Program-made: the position numbers and the translations under genes
NCBI GenBank assembly: GCA_023228725.1
Contig: JALOAQ010000023.1
Location: 1-29,114 of the forward strand
Direction of reading: 5' to 3'
Length of the DNA: 29,114 bases
Source of the DNA: Bacteroidales bacterium
Lineage (GTDB): Bacteria > Bacteroidota > Bacteroidia > Bacteroidales > ML635J-15
Shown: in pieces, positions 1-7,700 of the stretch
Layout of the letters: each line of letters opens with the position of its first letter
How positions within the stretch are numbered: position 1 is the stretch's first letter
Notes under the pieces: model-generated
Database searches by the model: none
Seen by the model: the letters and a program-made list of their open reading frames with translations, nothing else
What the model was told of the DNA's origin: nothing

Positions 1-115
1 GGGTAGGTAGGTTTCTAAAATTGAAATTTACGAATTTTTAATCATTGATTTTCAACGACTTAGAAAATATTATAAACATTTTTTTAATTTAGTCGGTTAA
101 TAGTGAAATAAATTT

Positions 116-123
116 TATCTTTG
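116..123 (+). promoter_or_regulatory. -7 promoter element for the GH5-like gene
   Basis: TATCTTTG matches the Bacteroidota -7 consensus TAnnTTTG exactly and lies 23 nt before the ATG at 147. I see no clear -33 TTTG, so the assignment rests on the -7 match and position. In this AT-rich DNA an eight-base match can occur by chance. Confidence 0.5.
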
Positions 124-134
124 CTGAAAATAAG

Positions 135-169
135 ACTTTAATTATTATGAAAAAAACTTTAATTATTAT
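135..169 (+). repeat. Two 14-bp direct repeats spanning a start codon
   Basis: ACTTTAATTATTAT occurs at 135-148 and again at 156-169, a 21-bp period (seven codons). The first copy covers the end of the leader and the first two bases of the start codon at 147. The second encodes residues 4-8 of the signal peptide. This looks like a small local duplication. Confidence 0.75.
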
Positions 170-1778
170 ATATATTGTTTTTATTAGTCTAATCTCCTGC
201 AACACAAGAACTTTAGACAGTCAAAAACAAGCAAGAACTCAAAATAAAAACTTCATTTATTTAGAAAACAACTATTTCAAACTTAATGATGACAGTGTTT
301 TTTTATATATGTTAAATTACATTGTTGATTTAAGAGAAATTAATGATGAATTAGTTTTTAGCACTCATATTCATTATGAAGACACTGACAGCTACGAATA
401 TGATACTAAGGAAGAAAGTCTAAATCAACTAAACGCCCACTTTCAATTAATAAAAAATTTAGGTTTTAATTCTATACGTATTTGTTTTGACAGGCTTTCT
501 CAAGATATTGAAGAGAGATTTTTTATAGAAACAAACAATGAAAAATATTATGTTTCTGAGTATGCTGAAGAAATTATTTTTGGATTAAAAGAACTTATTG
601 AATTAGCAAAAAAACATGATTTAAAAGTAATGCTTTTAATAAAACCTCCTATTAAAAACAAGGAGCTTGAAGATTTTACTATAAAAATACTACACGAGTT
701 TAAAGATGAGCCAACAATTTTTGCTTATGATTTCATTAATGAGCCTTTATATTTTGACCCAAAACCAGACCGTCCAAAAATAGAAGTTTACTCAATTGTT
801 TCACATTGGCAAAAACTTGTAAGAACTCATGCCCCCAACCAATTGTTCACTATAGGTTTTTCTGAGCCAATAGAGGTTTTTTCTTGGGATGCTTATATCC
901 TTCCTGTAGATTTTATTCAAATTCACACTTATCATCCGCTTAGAGTTCCAAACGAAATTTGGTGGTATAGTAAATATATGAACAAACCTTTTATGGTTGG
1001 AGAAACTGCCTTGCCAGCAGATAATGATTCTATTTCTTATGAAGAACAAAGACAATTTATGATAGACGCATACAAATATACTGTTGACTGTGGAGGGATT
1101 GGTTTTGCATGGTGGGATTTTCAAGAAACTATAATAGGTGCATTTGAGGTACAATATACGGGTTTGTTAAATCATCAAGGTAAAACCTTAATTGAGGAGT
1201 TAAACTATGAAATAAAAGGTAGTATAAAACCTGCAGCCTACGAATTAAAAAATCTTAAATCATATAAAAAGCAAAAGCCTGAACCTGCTGTAAATTATTT
1301 TAACATGATTGGAAACGATAATATTTGCGTAAAAGGTAAAGTTATTGACCAAAACACAAAACAAGCAATAGAAGGAGCTGTAGTTCGTGGCTGGAATCAA
1401 CATTGGGATATAGGCATGAATACATATACAGATGAAAATGGAGAATTCACTTTATACAGCAATGATGAAAATGTGTATTTTACGGTTTCTGCTCCGGGGA
1501 TGTCAAGATTTAAATTAGATACTATTCTTATTTACACAAAAATAAGTACTGAGGATTTTGATTTTTATAATTTACCCAATCAAAAATTAGAATATCATAA
1601 AATTGCTTATCATCCATTTCTAAAAAACCCAGCCAGTTTTGATTTAGATACTAAATACCCTATTTTTAATTTTGATGAAGCCTTGTTTAGCAATGCTAAA
1701 TTTGTTTCAGATTTAGGCGTAATAGAATTAAAAAAACTATACATTCCGCTTTATTTAGAAAAAATTAAACTTAATTAA
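147..1778 (+). CDS. GH5-like glycoside hydrolase lipoprotein
   Basis: Predicted lipoprotein of 543 residues. The signal peptide ends in a lipobox-like SLIS-C with the lipidated Cys at 18, so it probably sits on the outer membrane. Residues ~45-350 resemble a GH5/cellulase-type TIM barrel. NEP at 198-200 carries the likely acid/base Glu199, HTYH at 260-263 fits the family His/Tyr, GE at 285-286 gives the likely nucleophile Glu286, and a Trp pair is at 322-323. Residues ~394-470 look like a carboxypeptidase-regulatory-like beta-sandwich (VKGKVID, then DENGEFTL), a common accessory domain in Bacteroidota surface proteins. The substrate cannot be told; both mannanase-like and glucanase-like GH5 members share these motifs. 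It stands alone, with no SusC/SusD pair nearby. The ATG at 147 is chosen because it starts the signal peptide. Confidence 0.75.
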   Translation: MKKTLIIIYIVFISLISCNTRTLDSQKQARTQNKNFIYLENNYFKLNDDSVFLYMLNYIVDLREINDELVFSTHIHYEDTDSYEYDTKEESLNQLNAHFQLIKNLGFNSIRICFDRLSQDIEERFFIETNNEKYYVSEYAEEIIFGLKELIELAKKHDLKVMLLIKPPIKNKELEDFTIKILHEFKDEPTIFAYDFINEPLYFDPKPDRPKIEVYSIVSHWQKLVRTHAPNQLFTIGFSEPIEVFSWDAYILPVDFIQIHTYHPLRVPNEIWWYSKYMNKPFMVGETALPADNDSISYEEQRQFMIDAYKYTVDCGGIGFAWWDFQETIIGAFEVQYTGLLNHQGKTLIEELNYEIKGSIKPAAYELKNLKSYKKQKPEPAVNYFNMIGNDNICVKGKVIDQNTKQAIEGAVVRGWNQHWDIGMNTYTDENGEFTLYSNDENVYFTVSAPGMSRFKLDTILIYTKISTEDFDFYNLPNQKLEYHKIAYHPFLKNPASFDLDTKYPIFNFDEALFSNAKFVSDLGVIELKKLYIPLYLEKIKLN

Positions 1779-1820
1779 AATTTTAAATTATACAGATTAT
1801 TTAGAAGAGGTTTTTATAAA

Positions 1821-1884
1821 TATATTTGGACTACAAATCACAAAATATTAAAATATTAAATCTGTTTTTAATAGTCCAAATATA
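1821..1884. terminator. Possible bidirectional terminator between convergent genes
   Basis: A perfect 13-bp inverted repeat, TATATTTGGACTA at 1821-1833 and its complement at 1872-1884, encloses a 38-base AT-only-rich loop. It lies between the ends of two convergent genes (stops at 1778 and 1891). The long loop makes it atypical, so termination is inferred from location. Confidence 0.4.
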
Positions 1885-1890
1885 ATATTA

Positions 1891-3072
1891 TCAAGCTTTT
1901 GCCAAAGCGTTTTCTAAATCTTCAATAATATCTTCGCAATCCTCAATACCTACTGCAAACCTAACTAATCCATCAGAAATTCCTGCAGCTTCGCGAGCTT
2001 GTTTTGAAAGTCCTGCATGTGTCATTGAAGCAGGGTGTTGTATAAGAGTTTCAACACCTCCCAAAGAAACGGCCAACATAGCTAAATGCACATTGTCCAT
2101 AAGTTTTTCGCCGGCTTGATAACCACCTTTTAGACCAAAGCTAATCATTGCACCAAAACCTTTCATTTGCTGTTTTGCTAAATCGTGTTGAGGGTGAGAT
2201 TTTAATCCAGGATATTTTACCCACTCAACTTTTGGGTGTTTTTCTAAATATTCAGCAATTTTTTGAGCCGATTCCATAGACCTCTCCATACGTAAGGACA
2301 AAGTTTTTAAACCACGATTTACCATATAAGCTTGATGAGGATCCATATTTCCGCCCATATAAACCATAGTTTGTCTTAATTTTTTATAAACTTCCTCATC
2401 TTTTGCAATTAAGGCACCACCAACAATATCTGCATGTCCATTTATAAATTTTGTAATTGAGTGCAAAGAAATATCAGCACCTAAATCCAAAGGCTTTTGT
2501 AAATATGGTGAAGAAAAAGTATTATCTACACAAACAATAATTCCATGTTCATGAGCAAGTTCTGAAGCAGATTTTATATCGGTTAAAGCAATTGTTGGAT
2601 TTGTTGGAGTTTCAATATATAAAAGTTTAGTATTTGGTCTTATTACTTTTTTAATATTTGAAATATCTGAAGTGTCAACAAAATCATATTCAACGCCAAA
2701 ACGCGAAAAATCTCTTTCTAAAACAGCTCTGGACGGACCATAAACCGCATCTGTACTAATTATATGAGCATCTTTAGCAAGAAAAGCTATATAAACAGTT
2801 GTTACTGCAGCCATACCACTTGATAAAGCTATTCCACGATATCCATTTTCTAATTGAGCTAATTTTTCTTCAAGAGAATTAATAGTAGGATTTCCTATTC
2901 TGGTGTAAATATAACCTGGGTCTCTACCGGCAAAGCAGTCAGCTCCATGTTTTGAGCTTTTAAATCTAAATGTTGAAGTTTGATAAATTGGCGGTACTGC
3001 TGAACCAAAAGCATCCTCATAGTCGCCTGCATGAATTAATTTGGTGTTAAAACCTTTGTTTTTAGTATCCAT
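1891..3072 (-). CDS. Trans-sulfuration family PLP enzyme (methionine gamma-lyase / cystathionine lyase type)
   Basis: Cytoplasmic fold-type I PLP enzyme of the Cys/Met metabolism family, 393 residues, full length. Visible family features: YTRIGNPT (Tyr56, Arg58, phosphate contact from the neighbouring subunit), SSGMAA at ~84-89, Tyr111 stacking on the cofactor in VYGP, ETPTNP at 154-159, Asp183 in VDNT, and the Schiff-base Lys208 in SITKF. Members cleave or exchange the gamma or beta substituent of cystathionine, homocysteine or methionine. Classical methionine gamma-lyases carry a Cys shortly after the Tyr (YGCT); here the sequence is YGPS, so strict methionine gamma-lyase activity is uncertain and cystathionine gamma-lyase or gamma-synthase is equally possible. 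It lies 55 bp downstream of mgtE on the same strand but has its own promoter-like element. Confidence 0.88.
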   Translation of the reverse strand: MDTKNKGFNTKLIHAGDYEDAFGSAVPPIYQTSTFRFKSSKHGADCFAGRDPGYIYTRIGNPTINSLEEKLAQLENGYRGIALSSGMAAVTTVYIAFLAKDAHIISTDAVYGPSRAVLERDFSRFGVEYDFVDTSDISNIKKVIRPNTKLLYIETPTNPTIALTDIKSASELAHEHGIIVCVDNTFSSPYLQKPLDLGADISLHSITKFINGHADIVGGALIAKDEEVYKKLRQTMVYMGGNMDPHQAYMVNRGLKTLSLRMERSMESAQKIAEYLEKHPKVEWVKYPGLKSHPQHDLAKQQMKGFGAMISFGLKGGYQAGEKLMDNVHLAMLAVSLGGVETLIQHPASMTHAGLSKQAREAAGISDGLVRFAVGIEDCEDIIEDLENALAKA

Positions 3073-3108
3073 TTTATAAAAATTTTTAAAATAATAAATT
3101 TAAGATTA

Positions 3109-3116
3109 CAAAATTA
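3109..3116 (-). promoter_or_regulatory. -7 promoter element for the PLP enzyme gene
   Basis: On the minus strand this reads TAATTTTG, an exact TAnnTTTG match, with 36 nt between its last base and the start codon at 3072. It falls in the 55-bp gap after mgtE, so the PLP enzyme gene may be transcribed independently as well as by read-through. Confidence 0.45.
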
Positions 3117-3127
3117 AGAATAATATT

Positions 3128-4468
3128 TTAAATTACTAATATCCAATTAGCTACCGAGAAATAAATTAATACGCCACATATATCAGCAATAGAAGTAATT
3201 AAAGGTGCAGAAGCCGTGGCCGGGTCTAATTTTAATTTTGTGAAAATAAATGGTAATAATAGTCCAACTAAACTACCTGTTATTACAATTAAAAACATAG
3301 TGATAAATAAGACTAAAATTATTTCGGGAGCTCTAAAACTTGCCAACAAGACAACTGCTGCTGCCATTGTAACGCCTAATAATACAGACACCAAAAGTTC
3401 TTTCCAAATCAACTTATACCAGTCTTTAACTTCCACATCTCCTACGGCCAAAGCTCTAATCATAAGAGTTGCTGACTGCGAGCCTGCATTTCCGGCACTG
3501 TCAATTAAAAGTGGTAGAAAAAATACTAAAGCAACTACAGCTTCTATCATATTTTCGTAATATGAAATTGCAGCTCCAGAAAAAATATTCATAAAAACTA
3601 AAGCAATAAGCCACACAATACGGTTTTTGTAAAGATTAAAAACTCTTTCTTTTAAAGGATTTGTAATAGCTGTTTGTATAGACCCAAACTTGTGGAAGTC
3701 TTCTGTAGATTCTTCTTCGGCAACGTCCATAATATCGTCGAAAGTAACAATTCCAAGAAGCACTCCTTCATTATCTATAACTGGCAAAGCTACTCTGTCG
3801 TAATCGCTAAAAGCTTTAATGGCTGTTTCTTGATCGTCCATCACATTAAGAGCAACATACTTAGAATCAATTAAATCAGAAATTTTCTCTTCAGGATTTG
3901 CAAGAATTAAATCTTTAATTTTTATATCGTCAACTAATTTTCTATCATCATCAACAATATAAATTACGTTTAAAGTTTCTGAATCACGTCCATATTTTCT
4001 AATATGCTGGAATGCTTTTTCTACTGTATAATTTGCTTTAATGGCAACATATTCAGGAGTCATCAAACGTCCAATACTATCTTCGGGATAACCAAGAAGT
4101 TGAAGAGTAATTTGTTTTTCTTTTGGTGAAAGAAGCTGGATTAATCTTTGAGAAACTTTGCCGGGAAGTTCTTCAAAAAATGCGGTTCTGTCGTCAGGTT
4201 CAATATCATTTAATAAGTTTGAAAGATTTTGAACATTATGTGCAATACCATCAATTATATCTTCTTGCTTGTCTTGTGATAAAAGCTGGAAAACTTCTTT
4301 TGCCTGCTCTCTACTTAAAAGCCTAAAAACAATAATTTCTTCATTTTCATCCAAATCTTCCAAAATTTCTGCAATTTGGATACTATCATACTCATTCAAA
4401 GCTTGTTTTAAGCCTCTCCAGTTTTTGTTATCAAAAAAAGTTTGAAAATCGTAATTTACTTCAACCAT
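3128..4468 (-). CDS. mgtE: Magnesium transporter MgtE
   Basis: Inner-membrane Mg2+ channel of 446 residues, normal length for the family. The order is canonical: an acidic helical N domain (~10-130) with the superhelical pattern of MgtE N domains, two CBS repeats (~136-258) that sense cytosolic Mg2+, and five membrane helices from ~283. The pore-family signature is clear: a Pro-rich segment followed by SAGNAGSQSA, then LDPATASAPL (Asp415) and the intramembrane Asp429 in IADICG, equivalent to the ion-binding Asp of characterised MgtE. Start: the ATG at 4468 is preceded seven bases upstream by AAGGAGG (minus strand). That is an unusually strong Shine-Dalgarno for Bacteroidota, which rarely use one, and it lies inside a potentially switching leader described separately. 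The PLP enzyme gene follows on the same strand. Confidence 0.95.
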   Translation of the reverse strand: MVEVNYDFQTFFDNKNWRGLKQALNEYDSIQIAEILEDLDENEEIIVFRLLSREQAKEVFQLLSQDKQEDIIDGIAHNVQNLSNLLNDIEPDDRTAFFEELPGKVSQRLIQLLSPKEKQITLQLLGYPEDSIGRLMTPEYVAIKANYTVEKAFQHIRKYGRDSETLNVIYIVDDDRKLVDDIKIKDLILANPEEKISDLIDSKYVALNVMDDQETAIKAFSDYDRVALPVIDNEGVLLGIVTFDDIMDVAEEESTEDFHKFGSIQTAITNPLKERVFNLYKNRIVWLIALVFMNIFSGAAISYYENMIEAVVALVFFLPLLIDSAGNAGSQSATLMIRALAVGDVEVKDWYKLIWKELLVSVLLGVTMAAAVVLLASFRAPEIILVLFITMFLIVITGSLVGLLLPFIFTKLKLDPATASAPLITSIADICGVLIYFSVANWILVI

Positions 4469-4555
4469 TTTTTTGCCTCCTTACTTTTGCACTGTAAGGG
4501 GCATAAGACACCTTACAGCTGTGTTAATAAATAATTTTACTATGATAAGGGCCTT
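4469..4555 (-). promoter_or_regulatory. mgtE leader with mutually exclusive stem-loops around the RBS
   Basis: In transcript order (minus strand) four complementary blocks alternate: CCCTTA (4551-4546), CTGTAAGG (4518-4511), CCTTACAG (4499-4492) and GTAAGGAGG (4484-4476), the last holding the Shine-Dalgarno. Blocks 2 and 3 form a perfect 8-bp hairpin with an 11-nt loop, leaving the RBS free. Block 3 can instead pair with GTAAGG of the RBS, and block 1 can pair with TAAGG of block 2. This is the geometry of a translational attenuator. It does not resemble the M-box aptamer I know for Mg2+ transporters. Function is inferred; the complementarities are seen directly. Confidence 0.5.
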
Positions 4556-4586
4556 CGTCCATTTGTAAAAATTTTAATTTAAGTTG

Positions 4587-4594
4587 CAAAATTA
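4587..4594 (-). promoter_or_regulatory. -7 promoter element for mgtE (proximal)
   Basis: Reads TAATTTTG on the minus strand, 118 nt upstream of the mgtE start, which would give a leader of about 110 nt including all four complementary blocks. No convincing -33 element is visible. The surroundings are nearly pure A/T, so a chance match is possible. Confidence 0.4.
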
Positions 4595-4694
4595 AAAAAA
4601 AAATTAAAACTACTAAGAAAAAAGATTTTTATTTTTCTATCATTTTTGCTAAGACCAATTTATATCCACGGACATAGGTTTTTTAAATTGAAAG

Positions 4695-4702
4695 CAAAGT
4701 TA
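4695..4702 (-). promoter_or_regulatory. -7 promoter element for mgtE (distal alternative)
   Basis: Reads TAACTTTG on the minus strand, with a TTTG at 4729-4726 some 23 nt upstream, slightly wider than the usual spacing. If used, the mgtE leader would be about 220 nt. This site and the proximal one are alternatives; the sequence does not decide between them. The rest of the 4469-4808 gap holds no gene that I can support. Confidence 0.35.
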
Positions 4703-4768
4703 ATGCGAGTTTAGGCAATTTAAAGCAAATCTTTTTAAAATAAAGTTTTTTTCATACAATATAGAATA

Positions 4769-4776
4769 TATTTTTG
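4769..4776 (+). promoter_or_regulatory. -7 promoter element for the lipoprotein/sugar transferase pair
   Basis: TATTTTTG matches TAnnTTTG and lies 32 nt before the GTG at 4809. It would drive the two translationally coupled genes that follow. Confidence 0.4.
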
Positions 4777-4808
4777 CGTTCTTATTTTTACTAATTAAGA
4801 AGTAAATT

Positions 4809-5690
4809 GTGGTAGATTTTTTTAAAATAATTCTTTTGGTAAGCATAATATTTTTGCTAAGCTTAAACGCTTGCGATATTATTAATCCTTCTGAACAAGT
4901 CCCTTCGTTTATTACTGTTGATACAATCAAATTAAAAACAACAAGCCCGCAACAAGGCTCGCAAATTCATGCAATCACAGATTGTTGGGTTTATGTAAAT
5001 AATAAATTAATCGGAATTTTTGAAGTTCCATTTAAAATTCCAGTTTTAGAATCAGGAATGCAAGAAATACAAATTGAACCAGGCATTAAAAACTCTGGTA
5101 GCGATTCAAAAAGAGAAGTTTACCCCTTAATGAAAGGTTGGTATCTTACAGAAAATTTTAGCGAAGGAGCGGTTTTAAAACTAGAACCTGAATTTGAATA
5201 TAGAAATGTAGTTTTTGATTTAGTTGAAGATTTTGAAGATATTGGAATAGAGTTTGAAACAAGTTTAAATAGTGATACTACAATACAAATAATTTCTGGA
5301 CCGGAAGCACAAGAAGGAAAATCAATGTATTTTGCACTTGATAACGAAAGGCGAAAATTTGAATGTTTAACCAGCAAACTTTACGAAATACCTAAAAACG
5401 GCAGAGCTTTTTTAGAAATAAGCTTTAAAGGAAACGGATATTTTAATTTTGGCATATTTTCTGTAGAGAATGTGGGGACAGGTCTTTCTGAAGTTAGAAA
5501 AAATGTTTATACTTTTAAACCAAAAGAAGATTGGACAACTATTTATATTGATTTGAATTATTACGTAACAAATGCAAAAGGAACAAGTTTTAGACTATTT
5601 TTTACAAGTGTAAGACCAGAAGATTCTAGTAATGACAAAACAGAAATTTTTATAGATAATATTAAATTAACTTATTTATTAAACCAATAA
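4809..5690 (+). CDS. Lipoprotein of unknown function
   Basis: A 293-residue predicted lipoprotein: hydrophobic signal, then LSLNA-C with the lipidated Cys at 22. I do not recognise the family. Residues ~35-90 (a short beta-rich stretch with WVYVNNKLIG) resemble a PEGA-like or extracellular beta-sandwich repeat. The C-terminal ~140 residues end in a pattern (EIFIDNIKL) common at the end of jelly-roll carbohydrate-binding-like domains. Start: a GTG, immediately preceded by an in-frame TAA at 4803-4805, so no longer form is possible; a TTG about nine codons later is the only other plausible start. The stop overlaps the next start by one base (TAATG), suggesting translational coupling to the sugar transferase and perhaps a role in the same glycan process. 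Confidence 0.75.
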   Translation: MVDFFKIILLVSIIFLLSLNACDIINPSEQVPSFITVDTIKLKTTSPQQGSQIHAITDCWVYVNNKLIGIFEVPFKIPVLESGMQEIQIEPGIKNSGSDSKREVYPLMKGWYLTENFSEGAVLKLEPEFEYRNVVFDLVEDFEDIGIEFETSLNSDTTIQIISGPEAQEGKSMYFALDNERRKFECLTSKLYEIPKNGRAFLEISFKGNGYFNFGIFSVENVGTGLSEVRKNVYTFKPKEDWTTIYIDLNYYVTNAKGTSFRLFFTSVRPEDSSNDKTEIFIDNIKLTYLLNQ

Positions 5691-7105
5691 TGCAAAAATC
5701 CAAACACAATTTAAAATACATCATCTTTGATTTTTTAGCTAGTTTAATAGCTTGGACTTTATTTTACGTTTTTCGCAAAACAAATATTGAACCTGAAGCC
5801 TTGGGACAAAGTGTACCAGTTATTTTTGATTACAAATTTTATGTAGCTTTAGTAATTATTCCTATTTTTTGGTTAGTTTTACATGTATTAAGCGGATATT
5901 ATAAAGTTCCGTATCGAAAATCCAGATTGAACGAATTAGGACAAACTTTATTTACAACTATTTTAGGTGTTACTATTTTGTTTTTTGTATTTATTTTAGA
6001 TGATTGGGTTGTTGACTATAAGCAATATTATAAACTTTATTTAGCTTTATTTTCATTACAATTTACATTTACTTATTTCCCTCGTTTAATAATAACCTCA
6101 ATAGTAAACAAAAAAGTTCATTCTAGAAAATTATTATTTAATACATTAATTATAGGTAGTAATCACAAAGCAGTTAAACTTTTAGAAGAGTTTGAGTCTC
6201 AAAGGATTAGCTCTGGATTAAAGTTTGTTGGCTTTATATTTGTAGAAGACCAACAACATTATTTGTTAGAAGAACATTTACCTAAATTAGGTGGGTTAAA
6301 AGATATTAAAACTATTATTTCCGAATATAAAATTGAAGAAGTCGTAATTGCAATAGAATCAAAAGAACATTCAAAAATTAAAAATATTATTAATAAACTG
6401 CACGGAGAAAGAGTAATTATTAAGGTAATTCCTGATATGTATGATATATTAATAGGTAAAGTTAGAATGTCTTCTATTTTTGGACTGGCTTTGATTGAAA
6501 TAAACCACAATATAATGCCTGTATGGCAACAATACACAAAAAGATTTTTAGATATATTTTTCAGCTTGTTTGCTATTATACTTCTAATGCCAGTTTATAT
6601 TGCTCTGAGTATTGGTGTAAAATTAAGTTCACCCGGGCCTATTTTATATAGCCACCAAAGAATTGGTAAAAACGGAGAAGCTTTTAAAATTTTTAAATTT
6701 CGCTCAATGTATGTTGATGCAGAAAAAGATGGTCCGGCTTTAAGTAGTAAAAATGACAGTAGAGTTACGCCATTTGGAAAATTTATACGAAAAACCCGGC
6801 TTGACGAGTTTCCACAGTTTTTTAATGTCTTAAAAGGAGATATGAGTTTAGTTGGGCCACGCCCTGAGCGTCAATTTTATATTGACCAAATAACAGAAAA
6901 AGCTCCTCATTATTCCCATTTATTATCTGTTCGACCAGGAATTACTTCTTGGGGGCAAGTGAAATATGGTTATGCTGAAAATGTTGACCAAATGATTGAA
7001 AGATTAAAATATGATATAATTTATATCGAAAACCGCTCATTATTTATTGATTTCAAAATAATGATTTACACTATTAAAATAATTTTTCAAGCAAAAGGCA
7101 TATAA
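5690..7105 (+). CDS. Polyprenyl glycosylphosphotransferase (exopolysaccharide-initiating sugar transferase)
   Basis: Inner-membrane enzyme of the WcaJ/WbaP type, 471 residues, transferring a sugar-1-phosphate to undecaprenyl phosphate as the first step of surface glycan assembly. The N-terminal ~135 residues hold about four membrane segments. Residues ~148-250 form a Rossmann-like CoA-binding-type domain (TLIIGSN). A re-entrant membrane helix follows at ~285-312, then the catalytic bacterial sugar-transferase domain with KFRSM (336-340), the Asp-Glu pair 372-373 in RLDEFPQ, and GPRPER (389-394). The donor sugar cannot be told. No other capsule or O-antigen genes lie nearby; its only partner is the upstream lipoprotein, whose stop overlaps this ATG. 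A promoter for the next gene follows. Confidence 0.93.
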   Translation: MQKSKHNLKYIIFDFLASLIAWTLFYVFRKTNIEPEALGQSVPVIFDYKFYVALVIIPIFWLVLHVLSGYYKVPYRKSRLNELGQTLFTTILGVTILFFVFILDDWVVDYKQYYKLYLALFSLQFTFTYFPRLIITSIVNKKVHSRKLLFNTLIIGSNHKAVKLLEEFESQRISSGLKFVGFIFVEDQQHYLLEEHLPKLGGLKDIKTIISEYKIEEVVIAIESKEHSKIKNIINKLHGERVIIKVIPDMYDILIGKVRMSSIFGLALIEINHNIMPVWQQYTKRFLDIFFSLFAIILLMPVYIALSIGVKLSSPGPILYSHQRIGKNGEAFKIFKFRSMYVDAEKDGPALSSKNDSRVTPFGKFIRKTRLDEFPQFFNVLKGDMSLVGPRPERQFYIDQITEKAPHYSHLLSVRPGITSWGQVKYGYAENVDQMIERLKYDIIYIENRSLFIDFKIMIYTIKIIFQAKGI

Positions 7106-7183
7106 TTTTAAACAAATTAAATGACTGAACATCAATTAATTTAAAAAAATTAAGTATTATTATTTTCTTTATAAAAAAGTTTA

Positions 7184-7191
7184 TATATTTG
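7184..7191 (+). promoter_or_regulatory. -7 promoter element for the HU gene
   Basis: TATATTTG followed by CAC is an exact TAnnTTTG match in a form typical of strong Bacteroidota promoters. It lies 43 nt before the ATG at 7235, in a 129-bp gap with no other feature. Confidence 0.6.
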
Positions 7192-7234
7192 CACTCTCAA
7201 AATGAAAAAGTATTAATTTTAAAAAATATTAAAA

Positions 7235-7522
7235 ATGACAAAAGCAGATATTGTAAACGAAATTTCAAAAAACACTGGAATTGAAAAATTAATTGTTCAA
7301 AAAACAATAGAATCGTTTATGGATGTTGTTAAAGATTCTTTAACACAAAATGAAAATGTATATTTAAGAGGTTTTGGTAGTTTTATAATAAAAACCCGAG
7401 CTGAAAAAGTAGCACGTAATATTTCAAAGAACACTACTATCACTATACCAGCCCACAAAATACCTGCTTTTAAACCGGCAAAATCATTTGTTACTGAAGT
7501 TAAAGATAAAAATAAAATTTAA
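7235..7522 (+). CDS. HU-family DNA-binding protein
   Basis: Nucleoid-associated protein of the HU/IHF family, 95 residues, which bends and compacts DNA as a dimer. The N-terminal helical body (TKADIVNEISKNTGI), the LRGFGSF turn at ~45-51 leading into the beta arms, and the C-terminal FKPAKSF motif are all present. In the arm the usual RNP is replaced by AHKIPAFKP with a Pro at the tip position; sequence alone does not separate HU from IHF-like members. Five bases separate its stop from the start of the tiny basic gene downstream. Confidence 0.95.
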   Translation: MTKADIVNEISKNTGIEKLIVQKTIESFMDVVKDSLTQNENVYLRGFGSFIIKTRAEKVARNISKNTTITIPAHKIPAFKPAKSFVTEVKDKNKI

Positions 7523-7527
7523 AAATT

Positions 7528-7620
7528 ATGCCAAGCGGAAAGAAAAGAAAAAGACATAAAATGTCAACTCACAAAAGAAAAAAACGTCTTCGTAAAAATA
7601 GACACAAAAAGAAAAAATAA
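7528..7620 (+). CDS. 30-residue basic protein, bS22 / AURKAIP1-COX24-like
   Basis: A 30-codon gene that starts MPSGKKRKRHK and is made almost entirely of Lys, Arg and His. The central pattern KRKRHKMSTHKRKKRLRKNRHKK follows the COX24/AURKAIP1 C-terminal signature (basic run, K-M, T/K-H-K, then K/R repeats), which is shared by mitochondrial mS38 and the small actinobacterial ribosomal protein bS22. I infer a structural ribosomal role. The reading frame is supported by its position: five bases after the HU stop, followed by a terminator, and I know this order (HU, tiny basic protein, RNase G) from other Bacteroidota. It is easily missed by length-limited gene callers. Its composition makes false similarity possible, so the family name is less certain than the gene. 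Confidence 0.8.
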   Translation: MPSGKKRKRHKMSTHKRKKRLRKNRHKKKK

Positions 7621-7645
7621 ACATTTTTCTTAATTTTTTTGTTAT

Positions 7646-7675
7646 AATCAAACCTTTGCTTTCAGAGGTTTGATT
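7646..7675 (+). terminator. Rho-independent-type terminator after the HU operon
   Basis: A perfect 10-bp stem (AATCAAACCT at 7646-7655, complement at 7666-7675) with a 10-nt loop and a T-rich tail follows the 30-codon gene and precedes rng. Confidence 0.7.
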
Positions 7676-7700
7676 TAATTTATTAATACTGTGTTGTATC

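Noticed and set aside
1..115. Partial gene at the left edge
   Set aside because: All frames are broken by stops and nothing recognisable is encoded.
4469..4700. M-box (ykoK) Mg2+ riboswitch before mgtE
   Set aside because: The conserved M-box blocks I know are not seen; only the short alternating complementary blocks are supported.
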